Shown here one piece after another: positions 9,012-21,059 of a DNA stretch of 64,000 nt (its first letter is position 1; the number at the start of each line of letters is the position of its first letter). This stretch comes from AP-15 sp963703855 (GTDB lineage Bacteria > Pseudomonadota > Alphaproteobacteria > ATCC43930 > CGMCC-115725), in the NCBI GenBank assembly GCA_963703855.1, contig CAVPFW010000017.1, forward strand, positions 1-64,000, in the 5' to 3' direction. The position numbers and the translations under genes were made by a program. The notes under the pieces were generated by a model. It ran no database searches. It was given only the letters and a program-made list of their open reading frames with translations, and had not been told where the DNA came from.

Positions 9012-10196
9012 ATGACGGCGGCACCTGTCGAGCCACTGATCGGCGTGATCAATGCCGGCTCCTCTTCCTTGAAATTCACCATCTACGAGGGTGAGAGGCG
9101 GATGCTCGCCGGGCAGGTCGACGGTCTCGGCGCTCATCCCCGGGCGAGCGCCGTCGGACCCGATGGCGCGGCATTGGCTCCGCCCGATCTCGACCCGGCG
9201 AAGCACGGCAGCGCCGATGCGGTGCTGCCGGCGCTGCTGTCCTGGGCGGCCGAAAGGCTCGGCCATCGCCGGCTCGCGGCTCTCGGCCATCGCGTGGTTC
9301 ACGGCGGCATGCGCCACGCGCAGCCGGCGCGGGTGACCCCGAAATTGCTGGCCGAGCTCGAGGCGCTGGTGCCGCTCGCCCCGTTGCACGAGCCGCACAA
9401 CCTGGCACCGATCAAGATGGCGCTGAAGCTCGACCCCGATTTGCCGCAGGTCGCCTGTTTCGACACCGCCTTCCATCGCGGGATGCCCGAGGTGGCGCAG
9501 GTCTTTGCTTTGCCCTACTCGCTATACCAGGAGGGGGTGCGGCGTTACGGCTTTCATGGGCTGTCCTACGAATACATCGCCTCGGTGCTGCCGGTCGCGG
9601 CGCCGGAAATCGCCGAGGGTCGGGTCGTCGTGGCGCATCTGGGCAATGGCTGCTCGGCCTGCGCGCTCAAGGCCCGCACCTCGATCGCGACCACCATGGG
9701 TTTCACCGCCCTCGACGGGCTGGCGATGGGAACCCGCTGCGGCGATCTCGACCCCGGCGTGGTGCTGCACCTTATTCAGCAGAAGGGGATGACGCCGGAC
9801 GCGGTGGTCGATCTGCTCTATCGGCGCTCGGGCATGCTCGGCTTGTCCGGCATTTCGTCGGATTTCCGCGAGCTCTTGGCGAGCAGCGACCCGCGTGCCC
9901 GGTTTGCCGTCGAGCTGTTCTGCTATCGCGTCGGCGGCCATATCGCCTCGCTCGCGGCAGCGCTCGGGGGCATCGACGGGGTTGTCTTCACCGCCGGCGT
10001 AGGCGAGAACGCGGCCTCGGTGCGAAGTGCTATCTGCCGGGCGTGCGCCTGGCTCGGGCTCGAGCTCGACGATGCCGCGAACCAACGCCACCAGACCCGC
10101 ATCAGCACCCCCTCAAGCCGCGTCCACGCCTATGTGATCAAGACCGACGAAAACCTGATGATCGCCCGCCATGTCCGCGCGCTGGCCGCGAGATGA
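9012..10196 (+). CDS. ackA: Acetate kinase
   Basis: AckA interconverts acetate plus ATP and acetyl phosphate plus ADP in the cytosol. The 394-residue length is normal. Visible motifs are GVINAGSSSLKF (Asn14), LGHRVVHGG (Arg94), CFDTAFHRGMP (catalytic Asp151), VVAHLGNGCSACAL for nucleotide phosphate, and GLAMGTRCGDLDPG (Arg242). These are the acetokinase-family signature residues. The GAAGGA upstream of ATG 9012 is a good ribosome site. No phosphotransacetylase gene adjoins it, so its partner must lie elsewhere, or it may serve a neighbouring catabolic route that releases acetyl phosphate or acetate. The catalytic call is secure; the pathway link is inferred from position. Confidence 0.95.
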   Translation: MTAAPVEPLIGVINAGSSSLKFTIYEGERRMLAGQVDGLGAHPRASAVGPDGAALAPPDLDPAKHGSADAVLPALLSWAAERLGHRRLAALGHRVVHGGMRHAQPARVTPKLLAELEALVPLAPLHEPHNLAPIKMALKLDPDLPQVACFDTAFHRGMPEVAQVFALPYSLYQEGVRRYGFHGLSYEYIASVLPVAAPEIAEGRVVVAHLGNGCSACALKARTSIATTMGFTALDGLAMGTRCGDLDPGVVLHLIQQKGMTPDAVVDLLYRRSGMLGLSGISSDFRELLASSDPRARFAVELFCYRVGGHIASLAAALGGIDGVVFTAGVGENAASVRSAICRACAWLGLELDDAANQRHQTRISTPSSRVHAYVIKTDENLMIARHVRALAAR

Positions 10197-10235
10197 AGCT
10201 GCCGGAACGGCAGCATCGCGGCGACCCCGACATCA

Positions 10236-10275
10236 ATTCGCGGAAGGGATGGGCCCCACTTTCGCGGGAATGCCC
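10236..10275 (-). repeat. Solo end of the dispersed palindromic repeat family
   Basis: Read on the minus strand, this piece has the CATTCCCGCGAAAG start and the GGGCCCA step that also open the longer copies at 21691-21818 and 49133-49263. It lies between the convergent ackA and benzoate-CoA ligase genes and has no coding potential. It is probably a truncated copy of that family. Confidence 0.5.
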
Positions 10276-10322
10276 CAACCTATCGAGACAGCGCGCTTGA
10301 TTTCGAGTCAGGCTGGGCAGAG

Positions 10323-11873
<1,551 letters not shown>

Positions 11874-11894
11874 CCGCGTTCCTCCCATTCTTGA

Positions 11895-11921
11895 CTTTGG
11901 CACTGCGTCAATCTGCCAAAG
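11895..11921. promoter_or_regulatory. Inverted repeat in the divergent bclA-boxC intergenic region
   Basis: The arms CTTTGGCA (11895-11902) and TGCCAAAG (11914-11921) are perfect 8-base inverted repeats separated by 11 bases. They lie in the 119-base gap between two divergent genes that act on the same substrate, which is a natural position for a shared operator. The regulator is not encoded next to them. I see the repeat directly; its function is inferred. Confidence 0.45.
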
Positions 11922-11992
11922 ATGGCCGGGACCCGACCGAATGGGAAGCATTTCGCCGACGTTCGGACTATGATCCGGGCGACGAGGCTGCG

Positions 11993-13615
<1,623 letters not shown>

Positions 13616-13629
13616 AACGAGGGAAGCAC

Positions 13630-15054
13630 GTGGCAATCGATTACCAACATAAAATCCCGAACAATGTCGGGCTCGACGGCAACCGCGCCTTGCAGCGCGC
13701 GCTGGAGCACTGGCAGCCGGGATTTCTCGACTGGTGGTGCCAGATGGGGCCGAGCGGGCCCCAAACCGCCGATGTTTATCTGCGCACCGCGACCGCGGTC
13801 GATGCCGAAGGCTGGGCCGAATACGGGATGGTCAAGATGCCCGAATACCGCTGGGGCATCTTTCTCGCCGATCCAGTGCCCGACCGCCGGATCGGGTTCG
13901 GCGATGCTGTTGGTGACAAGGTTTGGCAGCAGGTGCCGGGAGAGCATCGCTCGACCCTGCGCCGGCTGATCGTCACCCAGGGCGACACCGAGCCAGCCTC
14001 GGTCGAGCAGCAGCGTCTGCTCGGCCTGACCTGCCCGTCGCTCTACGATCTGCGCAACCTGTTTCAGATCAATGTCGAGGAAGGCCGCCATCTGTGGGCG
14101 ATGGTCTATCTATTGCACGCCTATTTCGGGCGCGACGGCCGCGAGGAAGCCGAGGAGTTGCTGGCCCGGCACTCGGGCGATCCCGACAAGCCGCGCATCC
14201 TCGGCACCTTCAACGAGCCGATCGAGGATTGGCTCAGCTTTTTCATGTTCACCTATTTCACCGACCGCGACGGCCGCTATCAGCTCAAAAGCCTGGCCGA
14301 AAGCGGGTTCGATCCGCTGTCGCGCACCTGCCGGTTCATGCTGACCGAAGAGGCCTATCATATGTTCGTCGGCGCCAGCGGGATCACCCGTGTGGTCAAG
14401 CGCACGATCGAACGGATGAAGGCGCTCGGCGGCGAGGACCCGGCCGATCTGCGCCGCGCCGGCGCGATCGATCTGCCGACCTTGCAGCGCTATGTCAACT
14501 TTTGGTTCAGCTCTTCCTTGGATCTGTTCGGCGCCGAGAACTCGTCGAATGCGGCCCGCTATTTCGCGACCGGCATCAAGGGCCGCCCGGACGAGGCACG
14601 GTTCGAGGACCACGTCGAGCTGGGTCCGCAGCTGCGGCTCGAAATCCCCGACCGGAAGGGCGGGGTCATCTGCGAAGATGTGCCGATGCGCAACGCGATG
14701 AACGAGGTCACGCGCGCGGCCTATGTCCGGGATTGCGACATCGGGGTTCAGCGCTGGAACCGGCTGATCGAGCACGCCGGTTATGAATTCCGCCTGGCGC
14801 TGCCGAGCCCGCGCTTCCGCCGCGGGGTCGGCGTCTGGGCCGGCGTCCACACCGACCCGCAGGGCAACCCGATCGGCGCGGAGGCGTGGACCGCTCGCCG
14901 CGACGACTGGCTGCCGACCGAGGCAGACCGCGCCTTTGTCAAATCCTTGATGCAGCGGGTGACCGAGCCCGGAAGGATGGCCGGCTGGATCGCACCCCCC
15001 GAAGGCGGCATCAACAATCTGCCGGCGGCCTACGAGTACGTCCGTTTGAATTGA
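13630..15054 (+). CDS. boxB: Benzoyl-CoA 2,3-epoxidase oxygenase subunit BoxB
   Basis: BoxB is the di-iron oxygenase that epoxidises benzoyl-CoA at C2-C3 with electrons from the reductase BoxA. The GTG at 13630 is taken as start because GAGGGAAG sits just before it, giving 474 residues, the usual size. Two E-x-x-H iron motifs are visible, INVEEGRHLWAM and LTEEAYHMFVG, along with the family run NFWFSSSLDLFGAENSSNAA. An upstream in-frame GTG would overlap boxC by about 100 bases and is rejected. boxA is not present in the window, so the electron donor must be encoded elsewhere or replaced. Confidence 0.95.
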   Translation: MAIDYQHKIPNNVGLDGNRALQRALEHWQPGFLDWWCQMGPSGPQTADVYLRTATAVDAEGWAEYGMVKMPEYRWGIFLADPVPDRRIGFGDAVGDKVWQQVPGEHRSTLRRLIVTQGDTEPASVEQQRLLGLTCPSLYDLRNLFQINVEEGRHLWAMVYLLHAYFGRDGREEAEELLARHSGDPDKPRILGTFNEPIEDWLSFFMFTYFTDRDGRYQLKSLAESGFDPLSRTCRFMLTEEAYHMFVGASGITRVVKRTIERMKALGGEDPADLRRAGAIDLPTLQRYVNFWFSSSLDLFGAENSSNAARYFATGIKGRPDEARFEDHVELGPQLRLEIPDRKGGVICEDVPMRNAMNEVTRAAYVRDCDIGVQRWNRLIEHAGYEFRLALPSPRFRRGVGVWAGVHTDPQGNPIGAEAWTARRDDWLPTEADRAFVKSLMQRVTEPGRMAGWIAPPEGGINNLPAAYEYVRLN

Positions 15055-15132
15055 GCCAAATCCTCGCGGTTTCTGAGCTAGGGCACAGGCCGAGCGCGGT
15101 CGGCTCGGGGGTGTAGAGTAAGCAAACGACGG

Positions 15133-15162
15133 TTGACGCAAGCCGCCGCGCCGCGCTTATTG
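15133..15162 (+). promoter_or_regulatory. Possible sigma70-type promoter before the DapA-like gene
   Basis: TTGACG (15133-15138) and TTATTG (15157-15162) are separated by 18 bases, 38 bases before the DapA-like start at 15200. The 145-base gap after boxB makes a separate promoter reasonable. The match to consensus is modest and the call rests on position. Confidence 0.3.
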
Positions 15163-15199
15163 CCGCGATCGGCGCAGACCGAGAGTGAGGAGCATCGAG

Positions 15200-16126
15200 A
15201 TGACCGCTCAGCCGTTTCACGGGGTGCTCGTCCCCGTCCTGACCCCGTTTACGGCAAGTGGCGACCCCGATGCCGGCCGGTTCACCGCCTTTTGCCGCTG
15301 GCTGCTCGACCAGGGGGCGGGCGGGCTTGCGATCTTCGGCACGACCAGCGAGGCGAACTCGATGTCGCCGGGCGAGCGCATGGCGTTGCTCGACCATCTG
15401 GTCGAAGCCGGCATTCCGGCGGAAAAGCTGATGCCCGGCACCGGCGCCTGTGCGATGACCGATGCGGCGGCGTTGGTGCGGCACGCGGTCGGGCACGGCT
15501 GCGGCGGTGTGTTGATGCTGCCGCCCTTCTACTACAAGCCGGTCAGCGACGACGGCATCTTTGCTTTTGTGTCCGGCGTCATCGACAGGGTCGGCTCGGC
15601 GGCGCTCAAGGTCTATCTCTACCATATCCCGCCGGTGGCGGTGGTCGGCTACTCGCTCGACCTCGTCGGTCGCCTGATCAAGGCCTACCCGCAGACCGTC
15701 GTCGGGTTGAAGGACAGCTCGGGCGACTGGAGTAATACCGCGGCGCTGCTCGAGCGCTATCCCGGGCTCGCGGTGTTTCCGGGCTCCGAGGCGTTTCTGC
15801 TGGAGGCCCTGCGCCAGGGTGGCGCCGGCTGCATCACCGCGACCGGCAACATCAACGTGCCGGGGATTGCCAAGCTCTACGCCAATTGGCAGGGGCCCCA
15901 GGCCGACGCCCTGCAGGCCGAGGTCACGACCGTGCGCAGGACGATGCAGGCGTATCCGATGGTCCCGGCCTTGAAGCGGGTCGTCGCCCATTTCCACGAC
16001 GATCCCGACTGGGCCGCGGTGCGCCCGCCGCTGACCCCACTCGACCGGGCGCAATCGGCGGCGGTAATCGCCGATCTCGCCAAAATCGGCTTTACCCTCG
16101 GCGAGCGTCGGCAGAAGGCGGCCTGA
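15200..16126 (+). CDS. Dihydrodipicolinate synthase (DapA) family lyase/aldolase
   Basis: This 308-residue class I aldolase forms a Schiff base with a 2-oxo acid. The ATG at 15200 follows GTGAGGAG at good spacing. Conserved elements are GLAIFGTTSEANSM, PPFYYKPV, VYLYHIPP with Tyr141, and VVGLKDSSGD with the Schiff-base Lys171. Final-step DapA enzymes normally sit with lysine genes. Here it is followed by a gentisate dioxygenase-like gene (19-base gap) and an FAD monooxygenase, so it is more likely a catabolic hydratase-aldolase or pyruvate-releasing lyase. That role is inferred; the substrate is unknown. Confidence 0.85.
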   Translation: MTAQPFHGVLVPVLTPFTASGDPDAGRFTAFCRWLLDQGAGGLAIFGTTSEANSMSPGERMALLDHLVEAGIPAEKLMPGTGACAMTDAAALVRHAVGHGCGGVLMLPPFYYKPVSDDGIFAFVSGVIDRVGSAALKVYLYHIPPVAVVGYSLDLVGRLIKAYPQTVVGLKDSSGDWSNTAALLERYPGLAVFPGSEAFLLEALRQGGAGCITATGNINVPGIAKLYANWQGPQADALQAEVTTVRRTMQAYPMVPALKRVVAHFHDDPDWAAVRPPLTPLDRAQSAAVIADLAKIGFTLGERRQKAA

Positions 16127-16145
16127 CGACCAAGGGAGAACGGCG

Positions 16146-17195
16146 ATGGCGACGGAGCACCCAGCCGCCCGGACAGCCGAGCGCGAAGCGTTTTACGACC
16201 GCATCGGCGCCAGCAACCTGGCGCCGTTGTGGGAGCGCTTGCACGGGCTCGTCACCGCGCAGCCGGTGACGCCGTGCCTGCCGGCGATCTGGCATTATCG
16301 CGACGTGCGGCCCTATCTGATGCAAGCGGGCGGCCTGATCAGCGCCGAGGAGGCCCAGCGCCGGGTGCTGATCCTCGAAAATCCGGGGCTCAAGGGCCAG
16401 ACCTCGATCACCCATTCGCTGTTCGCCGGATTGCAATTGATCCTGCCGGGCGAGGTGGCGCCAGCGCATCGCCACACCCAATCGGCCTTACGCTTCATCA
16501 TCGAGGGCCGAGGCGCCTATACCGCGGTCGACGGCGAGCGCACGACGATGCGCCCCGGCGACTTCGTGATCACGCCGTCCTGGACCTGGCACGACCATGG
16601 CAACAAGACCGAGGAGCCGATGGTCTGGCTCGACGGGCTCGACATCCCGATCGTGCGCCTGCTCGATGCGAGCTTTGCCGAGCCGGGTGCGGCCGATGTG
16701 CAGACCGTCACCCGGCCCGAGGGCGACAACGCCGCGCGCTTCGCCAACAACCTGCTGCCGGTCGACTGGAAGCCCGCGGTCAAGACCTCGCCCGTGTTCA
16801 ACTATCCGTATGCCCGTTCTCGTGAGTTGCTGGAGGTGCTGAGCCGCAACGGGGACCCCGACCCCTGCCACGGTCACAAATTGCGCTACGTCAACCCGGC
16901 AAACGGCGATTTCGCGATGCCGACGATCGGCGCCTTCATCCAGTTATTGCCGAAAGGCTTTGCCACCCGCACCTACCGCTCGACCGACGGCACGGTCTTC
17001 GTCGCGGTCGAGGGGTCGGGCGAAAGCCGGGTCGGCGATCAGGTCCTGCGCTGGGAGCCGCGCGATGTCTTTGTCGTGCCGAGCTGGGCGAGCGTGGTTC
17101 ACCAAGCTGAGGACGAAGCTGTGCTGTTCAGCTATTCCGACCGGCCGGTGCAGGAAAAGATCGGCCTCTTTCGCGAGCAGCGCGGCAACGCCTGA
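16146..17195 (+). CDS. Gentisate 1,2-dioxygenase-like bicupin
   Basis: This 349-residue cupin matches gentisate 1,2-dioxygenases, which cleave 2,5-dihydroxybenzoate between C1 and the adjacent hydroxylated carbon to maleylpyruvate with Fe(II). The first cupin has PAHRHTQSALRFIIEG with His108 and His110, then TPSWTWHDHGN with His149 as the third metal ligand. The second cupin (RTYRSTDGTVFVAVEG, ending VVPSWASVVHQAED) is less conserved, as usual. AAGGGAGAA precedes the ATG at 16146. The next gene is an FAD monooxygenase that could produce the dihydroxy substrate. Salicylate or hydroxynaphthoate dioxygenases are related alternatives. No maleylpyruvate isomerase is present in the window. Confidence 0.88.
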   Translation: MATEHPAARTAEREAFYDRIGASNLAPLWERLHGLVTAQPVTPCLPAIWHYRDVRPYLMQAGGLISAEEAQRRVLILENPGLKGQTSITHSLFAGLQLILPGEVAPAHRHTQSALRFIIEGRGAYTAVDGERTTMRPGDFVITPSWTWHDHGNKTEEPMVWLDGLDIPIVRLLDASFAEPGAADVQTVTRPEGDNAARFANNLLPVDWKPAVKTSPVFNYPYARSRELLEVLSRNGDPDPCHGHKLRYVNPANGDFAMPTIGAFIQLLPKGFATRTYRSTDGTVFVAVEGSGESRVGDQVLRWEPRDVFVVPSWASVVHQAEDEAVLFSYSDRPVQEKIGLFREQRGNA

Positions 17196-17225
17196 TACCG
17201 TCCGTGGCGCAGCCGGGAGCGGGCA

Positions 17226-18467
17226 ATGGACGTGATCATCATCGGCGCCGGGATCGGCGGGCTGACCCTGGGCCTGGCGCTGCACCGCGTCGGCGTCCGG
17301 TGCCGGATCTATGAGGCGGCATCGGCAATCGAGCCGATCGGGGTCGGCATCAACGTCTTGCCGCACGCGACGCGCGAGCTCGCCGGGCTCGGGCTCGAGG
17401 GGGCGCTGGCGCGGGTCGGGGTGACTACTGCCGAGGCGTGCTTTTTCAATCGTTTCGGCCAGCTGATCTATCGCGAGCCGTTGGGACGGGCCGCCGGCTA
17501 TGCTTGGCCGCAATTCTCGATCCATCGCGGCGATCTGCAGCAGGTGCTGGCCGACGCCTTTGTCCGTCGCGCCGGCGCCGGCCGTCTGATCACCGGCTGG
17601 CGCTGCGTCGCCTTCGACCAGGGCGCGGCCCGGGTCACGGTCCATTTCGAGGACGCCGACAGCGGCGAACGGCTGCCGCCGCAGCAGGGCACGGTCGCGA
17701 TCGCCTGCGACGGCATCCATTCGGCGGTCCGTAAGCAGCTCTACCCCGACGAGGGCGACCCGCTCTATTCAGGCTGCAACATGTGGCGCGGGGTGACGCT
17801 CTGGCCGCCGTTTCTGTCCGGCGCGAGCATGGTGCGCGCCGGCTGGCTCGCCACCGGCAAGATGGTGATCTATCCGATCCGCAACGACATCGACGGCGCA
17901 GGCAGGCAACTCGTCAACTGGGTCGCCGAGATCGAGACCCCGCGGCACCAGGCGCGCGATTGGAACCGGCGCGGCGCGCTCGCCGACTTTCTCGGCGCGT
18001 TCAGGGATTGGCGTTTCGACTGGCTCGACGTGCCGGCGATGATCGGTGCCGCCGACCTGATCCTCGAATTTCCGATGGTCGACCAGGACCCGCTGCCGCG
18101 CTGGAGCTTTGGCCGGGTAACCCTGCTCGGCGATGCGGCGCACCCGATGGTGCCGCGCGGCTCGAACGGCGCCGGCCAGGCGATCGTCGATGCCGGCGTG
18201 CTGGCCGGCTGCCTGTGTGCGGCGGACGACCCGGTGGCGGCCTTGCGCGCGTACGAAGAGATCCGGCGCGAGGCGACGGCGAACGTCGTTCGCGCCAACC
18301 GCACCAACCCGCCGGACGCGATCCTGCGCGAAATCTATATGCGCACCGGCGACAAGCCGTTCGACGACATCGACCAGGTGATCAGCCGCGACGAGCTGGT
18401 GGCGATTACGGACAGCTACAAGCAGGTCGCCGGCTACGATCGGGAAACCCTGGCGCGCCGTAAATGA
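17226..18467 (+). CDS. FAD-dependent aromatic monooxygenase
   Basis: This 413-residue group A flavoprotein monooxygenase hydroxylates an aromatic ring using NAD(P)H and oxygen. It shows the Rossmann GAGIGGLTLGLAL at residues 7-19, the DG-type motif AIACDGIHSAVRK, and the late GD motif LLGDAAHPMVPRGSNGAGQAI that binds FAD ribityl. GGGAGCGGGC precedes ATG 17226. It lies 30 bases after the gentisate dioxygenase-like gene, so a hydroxybenzoate 5- or 6-hydroxylase feeding gentisate is a reasonable guess. Its length and motif spacing are also close to PhzS-type flavoproteins. The stop overlaps the next start (ATGA), indicating tight coupling to ggt. Confidence 0.85.
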   Translation: MDVIIIGAGIGGLTLGLALHRVGVRCRIYEAASAIEPIGVGINVLPHATRELAGLGLEGALARVGVTTAEACFFNRFGQLIYREPLGRAAGYAWPQFSIHRGDLQQVLADAFVRRAGAGRLITGWRCVAFDQGAARVTVHFEDADSGERLPPQQGTVAIACDGIHSAVRKQLYPDEGDPLYSGCNMWRGVTLWPPFLSGASMVRAGWLATGKMVIYPIRNDIDGAGRQLVNWVAEIETPRHQARDWNRRGALADFLGAFRDWRFDWLDVPAMIGAADLILEFPMVDQDPLPRWSFGRVTLLGDAAHPMVPRGSNGAGQAIVDAGVLAGCLCAADDPVAALRAYEEIRREATANVVRANRTNPPDAILREIYMRTGDKPFDDIDQVISRDELVAITDSYKQVAGYDRETLARRK

Positions 18468-20138
18468 CTTGGCGCGTCATTGTCGCGACGGTGCTGGCGG
18501 CGGTCTTCGCCGGTGAGGCGGCAGCGGCACCGCCGGCGGTCGAGGCCCAGCACGGCATGGTGGTCACCTCGCAGCGCATCGCTTCGGCGGTCGGCGTCGG
18601 CATCCTCGCGGCCGGCGGCAACGCGGTCGACGCCGCGGTAGCGGTCGGCTATGCGCTCGCCGTCGTCGAGCCGTGCTGCGGCAACATCGGCGGCGGCGGG
18701 TTCATGACGGTTCACCTCGCCGACGGGCGCGACACCCTCATCAATTTCCGCGAAACCGCCCCCGCGGCGGCGACCGCCGGGATGTATCTCGACGCCGCCG
18801 GCAAGCCGATACCCGACCTCAGCCGTTACGGCTGGCGCGCCATCGGCGTTCCGGGGACGGTGATGGGGCTCGACCGCGCGCTCGCCGAGCATGGCAGCCT
18901 GCCGCGCGCGGCGGTGATGGCGCCGGCGATCACGCTCGCGCGCGACGGGTTTGTGCTGAGCCGGGCCGACACCGAGCTGTTGGACGCGAAGACCGAACGG
19001 TTCGCCACGGATCCGGCTGCCGCGAAAATCTTTCTGCGTCCCGATGGGAGCCCGTTCCAACCCGGCGATCGCCTCGTCCAGAAGGACCTTGCCAGCAACG
19101 TTGGCGGCGATCGCAAAGAAGGGTCCGGATGCTTTCTACAAGGGCTCGGTCGCCGCCGCGGTCGACCAGGCGAGCCGGGCCAATGGCGGCATCCTGACCG
19201 CGCCGGACTTCGCCGATTACACGGTGACCGAGGGGCCGCCGCTGGCCTGCTCCTACCGGGGCTTTGTGATCCTGACGGCTCCGCCGCCGAGCTCCGGGGC
19301 CACGCTGTGCGAGATCCTCGACATTCTGGAGGGCTTCGACATCAAGGCGCTGGGCTTCCGCTCGGCGCGCTCGGTGCGGCTGATGGTCGAGGCGATGCGT
19401 CGCGGCTATAGCGACCGCAATAGGTTTCTCGGCGACCCGGTCTTTGTCGCCAACCCGCTCGATCGGCTGTTGTCAAAGGGCTATGCCGCCGGTATCCGAG
19501 CGGTGCTGGCGGCCGATGGAGCGGTGCCCGCCATCACTTCCCCCGCCCCGCGGGAAAAAGCCGAGACGACTCACTATTCGATCGTCGACGGCGCCGGCAA
19601 CGCTGTCGCCGTGACCTATACGATCAACGGCTATTTTGGCGCCGGCGTCATCGCCCCCGGCACCGGCTTTTTTCTCAACGACGAAATGGACGACTTCACC
19701 GCAAAGCCCGGGACGCCGAACCTCTATGGTCTGGTCCAAGGTGCGGCCAACGCGATCGCGCCGGGCAAGCGGCCGCTTTCTTCGATGGCGCCGACATTGG
19801 TCGAAAAGGACGGCAGGGTCGTTCTCATCCTCGGCAGCCCCGGAGGCGCGCGCATCATCACGACGGCGCTCGAAACCATCCTCAACATCGTCGATTACGG
19901 AATGGCCCCGCAGGCAGCGGTCGACGCCCCGCGCTTCCATTACCAGGGGCAGCCCGACACGCTCTTCTACGAGCGCGCGGCTCTTTCGCCCGATACGGTC
20001 GCGGCCCTCGGCGCCATGGGCTACAAGCTCGTCGAGCAGAAGCCTTGGGGAGCAACCGAGCTGATCGAGCTCACCGACGGCCGGCTCCGGGGCGCCAGCG
20101 ACAGCCGCCGGCCGGACGGCGCCGCGATCGGGTATTGA
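18464..20138 (+). pseudogene. ggt: Gamma-glutamyltransferase, split by a one-base insertion
   Basis: Gamma-glutamyltransferases cleave gamma-glutamyl bonds such as that of glutathione in the periplasm and self-process at a threonine. The first half starts at ATG 18464 with a signal peptide (IVATVLAAVFAGEAAAA) and contains AVDAAVAVGYALAVVEP and GNIGGGGFMTVHLADG. The second half, in the next frame, contains TTHYSIVDGAG (catalytic Thr), GTGFFLNDEMDDF and KRPLSSMAPTL. Near 19090-19100 the expected DLAATLAAI is broken: removing one A at about 19094 restores it. The whole span is 1675 bases, one more than 558 codons, which is normal family length. Both halves are otherwise intact, so recent mutation or a sequence error is likely. 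Confidence 0.85.
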
Positions 20139-20204
20139 GAGCGGGCTAGAGCCGACGGCACTTGTCATTCAGGCGGTACTGTCGATCGCGAATGGAGGCT
20201 TGGG

Positions 20205-21047
20205 TTGAACGTAGTGCGGAGCGTCGCCGATCTGAGAAGCCGTCTCGCTCCCTGGCGGAACTCCGGCGAGCGCATCGGGCTGGTGCCGACGATGGGGGCG
20301 CTGCACGACGGCCACCTGGCATTGGTCCGTGCGGCCCGGGCGGGGTGCAACCGGGTCGTCGCGACGATCTTTGTCAACCCCAAGCAATTCGCGCCGACCG
20401 AGGATCTCGGCTCCTATCCGCGCCGCGAGACGGCCGATCTCGACATGCTGCGAACGGCCGGGGTCGATGTGGCGTTCGTCCCGGCCGGCGAGGAGGTCTA
20501 TCCGCCGGGATTCGCCACCCTCGTCCAGGTGTCCGGGTTGACGCAGGGGTTGTGCGGCGCGCATCGCGCCGGCCATTTCGACGGGGTCGCGACGGTCGTG
20601 GCAAAGCTGCTGATCCAGTCCCTGCCCGACACCGCCTATTTCGGCGAGAAGGATTACCAGCAGCTGATGGTGGTGCGGCGGATGGCGCGCGACCTCGACA
20701 TCCCGGTGCGCATCGAAGGCGTCACGACGGTGCGCGAGGCCGACGGATTGGCGTTGTCGTCGCGCAACGCCTATCTGACGCCGGTGGAGCGAGGTGTCGC
20801 TCCCGAGCTCGCCCGCGTGCTGCGCCGGGTCGCCGCGGCGCTCGCGCGCGAGCCGCAAGCGGTGGAGCGCGAGATTGAGCGCGGCCGGGCCGAGCTGACC
20901 AAGGTCGGGCTTGCCGTCGAATATCTCGAAATCCGCGACGCCGAAACCTTGGCGCCGGTGACGAGCGCCGTCGCCGCACCCGCCCGCGTCTTCGCCGCGG
21001 TGATGCTCGGGCGCACGCGGCTGATCGACAATGTCGCGATCGGGTGA
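20205..21047 (+). CDS. panC: Pantothenate synthetase
   Basis: PanC condenses D-pantoate and beta-alanine with ATP to make pantothenate, the coenzyme A precursor. The protein has 280 residues from a TTG at 20205 that has GGAGG six bases upstream. Signature stretches are LVPTMGALHDGHLALV (HIGH-like), ATIFVNPKQFAP, FGEKDYQQLMVV, and LALSSRNAYLTP near the nucleotide site. panB is not adjacent. It lies among catabolic genes that consume CoA, but the connection may be accidental. The rare start codon suggests modest expression; the identity is not in doubt. Confidence 0.95.
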   Translation: MNVVRSVADLRSRLAPWRNSGERIGLVPTMGALHDGHLALVRAARAGCNRVVATIFVNPKQFAPTEDLGSYPRRETADLDMLRTAGVDVAFVPAGEEVYPPGFATLVQVSGLTQGLCGAHRAGHFDGVATVVAKLLIQSLPDTAYFGEKDYQQLMVVRRMARDLDIPVRIEGVTTVREADGLALSSRNAYLTPVERGVAPELARVLRRVAAALAREPQAVEREIERGRAELTKVGLAVEYLEIRDAETLAPVTSAVAAPARVFAAVMLGRTRLIDNVAIG

Positions 21048-21059
21048 CGGCAGCCGCGC

